Below are positions 62,051 to 64,000 of a DNA stretch of 64,000 nucleotides, one piece after another. Location: the NCBI GenBank assembly GCA_032622095.1, contig CP136066.1, positions 206,980,978-207,044,977 on the forward strand, read 5' to 3'. The translations under genes and the position numbers were made by a program. The stretch is from Siphonodentalium dalli. Lineage: Eukaryota > Mollusca > Scaphopoda > Gadilida > Siphonodentaliidae. The notes under the pieces are model-generated. The model made no database searches, was not told the DNA's origin, and saw only the letters and a program-made list of their open reading frames with translations. Positions within the stretch are counted from its first letter, which is position 1, and each line of letters begins with the position of its first letter.

Positions 62051-63230
62051 ATGCATGTAGTCCAAGTCTTATTGTACTAAAACCAGCTAAGATATTGGGA
62101 TGGCGATGCTGGTCTTTAGTCCAAGACCGCTTGTATACCAATCCTATGACACGACTTACGCCCACGATCTGTGGCGGGAATTTGTGGTGTATTTTACTCG
62201 ATTTACCTAGCAAATCAATACATGATGCTATATACATCGGAAAGGCTTACATCTTATGGTCATAATGGTGCATAATAATCTAACTTCAATGTTAAATTAC
62301 ACATAGAATATTCCGGTTGATTGCCACACACATCGATTTGTTTCTCTGTTTGTTTACGTTTTAACCGAAAGCCGAAGTGGTCCGAATAAGTTCGGCATAA
62401 TCCGCTGTTTGTTCTGGGAATTCTACTTTCCGTTTCTATATATAGCGCGGGTTTTCCGAACAAAAATGGCGAAAACCGATCGCCCGAAAGTCCAGTTTTC
62501 TATGTGCTTTCAGAACAATTCCCGCACTAAAATCTTAATGACATAATGGAGGATCAGAACGGTAGTTTTGTTGACAATTTTCGCAAGCAACTTGTCAAAA
62601 TTGGAGCAAATTAGAACTCTTGTGTCTGACTTGCCATGCGTGTGATGTGCATTTTGACATCTGTGTTGATAAAATAATCGGAGAACCGAATCACACAGTT
62701 TCGAAATATAGTTCTTCCGTTTTAGTGGGACTTTTCAAACTTAAGGTTCATTTATTTAGTGTATTACATTTATATCTCCAATGTTTAATTAATCTATTTA
62801 TTATTTTATTTATTGACACACATAATTACGATTACAATGGAGAATTCATCGTAATTTGCGTTGTTGTCCAAAATCTACGGAATATTTTCAACGGAAAATG
62901 CCGAACACAGTTCGCGAGGTCAACCGAGTTCGCATACTTTAAAAAAATTGTAAACATTGAGGTAAATGTCTCTTTTCGCATTAAATTACCGTTTTAAATT
63001 CACAACTGATGTGGGTTTCAGATAAAATAGCATGTCTTCTGCGGAAAATATCCGTTTATTGTCGCAATTGTGATATTTTATTTCATATAATTGTGGTTTT
63101 ATTTGAGCGGGTCACTAACGCTTAAGTCGTGTCATAAGAATGCATGGGCCTGGAACTCGGACTAAAGACCGGCACCTCCATCCCAATATCTTAGCCGGCT
63201 TTAGTACGAAAAGACTTGGACTATGATGCA
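62051..63230. mobile_element. ~1.2-kb element with ~75-bp inverted ends
   Basis: The left arm (ATGCATGTAGTCCAAGTCTT … GATATTGGGATGG … GGTCTTTAGTCC) is complementary to the right arm (GGACTAAAGACC … CCATCCCAATATC … AAGACTTGGACTATGATGCA). No convincing target duplication was found. The interior has short frames (e.g. 62620-62997, 125 codons with a CLTCHACDVHF start) that I cannot assign. Confidence 0.7.
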
Positions 63231-63278
63231 TGGTGCCACACTTTGTACAAAATACAACTAGTAAATATAGTAGTGATA

Positions 63279-64000
63279 TTAAAGGCCCACTTAATTTTCG
63301 AACCCCCAGATCACATTATATAAAATATATTCCATATTACATACCCAGATCACATTATATAAAATATATTCCATATTACATACCCAGATCGCATATTATA
63401 TAAAATATATGCCATATTACATACCCAGATCACATTATATAAAATATATTCCATATTACATACCCAGATCACATTATATAAAATATATTCCATATTACAT
63501 ACCCAGATCACATTATATAAAATATATTCCATATTACATACCCAGATCACATTATATAAAATATATTCCATATTACATACCCAGATTGCATATTATATAA
63601 AATATATGCCATATTATATACCATTTGAAAGAGGAAGCTCAAAAACTTTTTATTTTTAACTAATTCGATGTAATACTGTGGACATGTTGTTTTTGTTGAG
63701 ATATCGACGTCTGTTCTGTGCTAATTTTTCTGCACAAAGTCGATTATTTTCAATGGAAGGGGAATAACTATATTTTAATGATAGAGTTATTCCCATTCCA
63801 TTGAAAATACGTTTTTAGTTGGAATTCTGGCATTCTGGGAGCCATAACGAGGGAATATTCGTGTATTTCTCTATGGGCATCTTCTGAGACACAGACGTTT
63901 CAAATGATGATGAATTATATAGTATTTTAATCATATTTTATGTCATAGATTGTTATTAAAACAGTATATCAAACGTAATATTGCAACGTAACTGGATGTC
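63279..64000 (+). mobile_element. Long-TIR TTAA element, cut by the window end
   Basis: It begins TTAAAGGCCCACTTAATTTT, matching the element at 18652-19095, and shares inner phrases (ACCATTTGAAAGAGGAAGCT, ATAGAGTTATTCCC). It differs by an internal 39-bp tandem expansion. A foldback with TTTTCAATGG…CCATTGAAAA arms lies at about 63747-63810. The right end is outside the window. Confidence 0.7.
63306..63620. repeat. 39-bp tandem repeat within the TTAA element
   Basis: About eight copies of ACCCAGATCACATTATATAA plus AATATATTCCATATTACAT, two of them variants with GCATATTATATAAAATATATGCC. Because 39 is divisible by 3, the minus strand shows a 13-residue repeat (MEYILYNVIWVCN), which is a by-product. 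Confidence 0.92.

Noticed and set aside
63350-63600. Repetitive 63-73-codon frames on both strands
   Set aside because: They follow from the 39-bp tandem repeat, whose length is divisible by three.

Overview
This is eukaryotic, AT-rich, intron-bearing nuclear DNA, most probably from an invertebrate animal. The evidence for that is one animal-type bZIP gene exon with a spliceosomal acceptor and an AATAAA signal, relics of non-LTR retrotransposons, Helitron, hAT and TTAA-type DNA elements, vertebrate/metazoan-type CCCTAA tracts and very large tandem arrays. A marine invertebrate (mollusc-like) fits the style of the repeats, but the species cannot be read from the sequence. Almost nothing here codes for protein. 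The only convincing host coding sequence is a 225-residue bZIP factor of the CES-2/giant/PAR group on the minus strand at 21979-22656.

Layout. 1-6.3 kb: non-coding DNA with nested TTAA-flanked miniature elements, foldbacks and a telomere-like tract inside an inverted repeat. 6.3-10.76 kb: about 127 copies of a 34-bp minisatellite that is open in all three plus-strand frames. 12.0-13.4 kb: a non-autonomous Helitron (minus) with intact termini. 14.1-15.7 kb: a decayed LINE reverse transcriptase (minus). 17.3-20.3 kb: a cluster of hairpins and TTAA-delimited MITEs, four of them back to back. 20.8-24.1 kb: the bZIP gene region and a LINE tail. 24.6-25.8 kb: a non-autonomous hAT with a perfect 8-bp target duplication. 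26.3-31.0 kb: inverted minisatellites, a TTAA MITE with its empty site preserved nearby, and foldbacks. 31.0-33.9 kb: a second, plus-strand Helitron built from degenerate ~145/290-bp repeats. 34-42.3 kb: dispersed repeats and a TA-flanked MITE. 42.3-47.9 kb: a 2,782-bp segment present twice in tandem, apparently identical. 44.6-45.1 and 47.4-61.9 kb: a 37/33-bp satellite of about 400 monomers. 62.0-64.0 kb: two long-TIR elements, the last cut by the window edge.

No autonomous transposase, Rep/helicase or intact reverse transcriptase is present, so every mobile element here would depend on enzymes encoded elsewhere. The most unusual signal is a near-perfect 67-nt hairpin present 11 times, usually as an inverted pair, and shared by element families with unrelated termini. 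A second, unrelated family repeats the same two-hairpin architecture.
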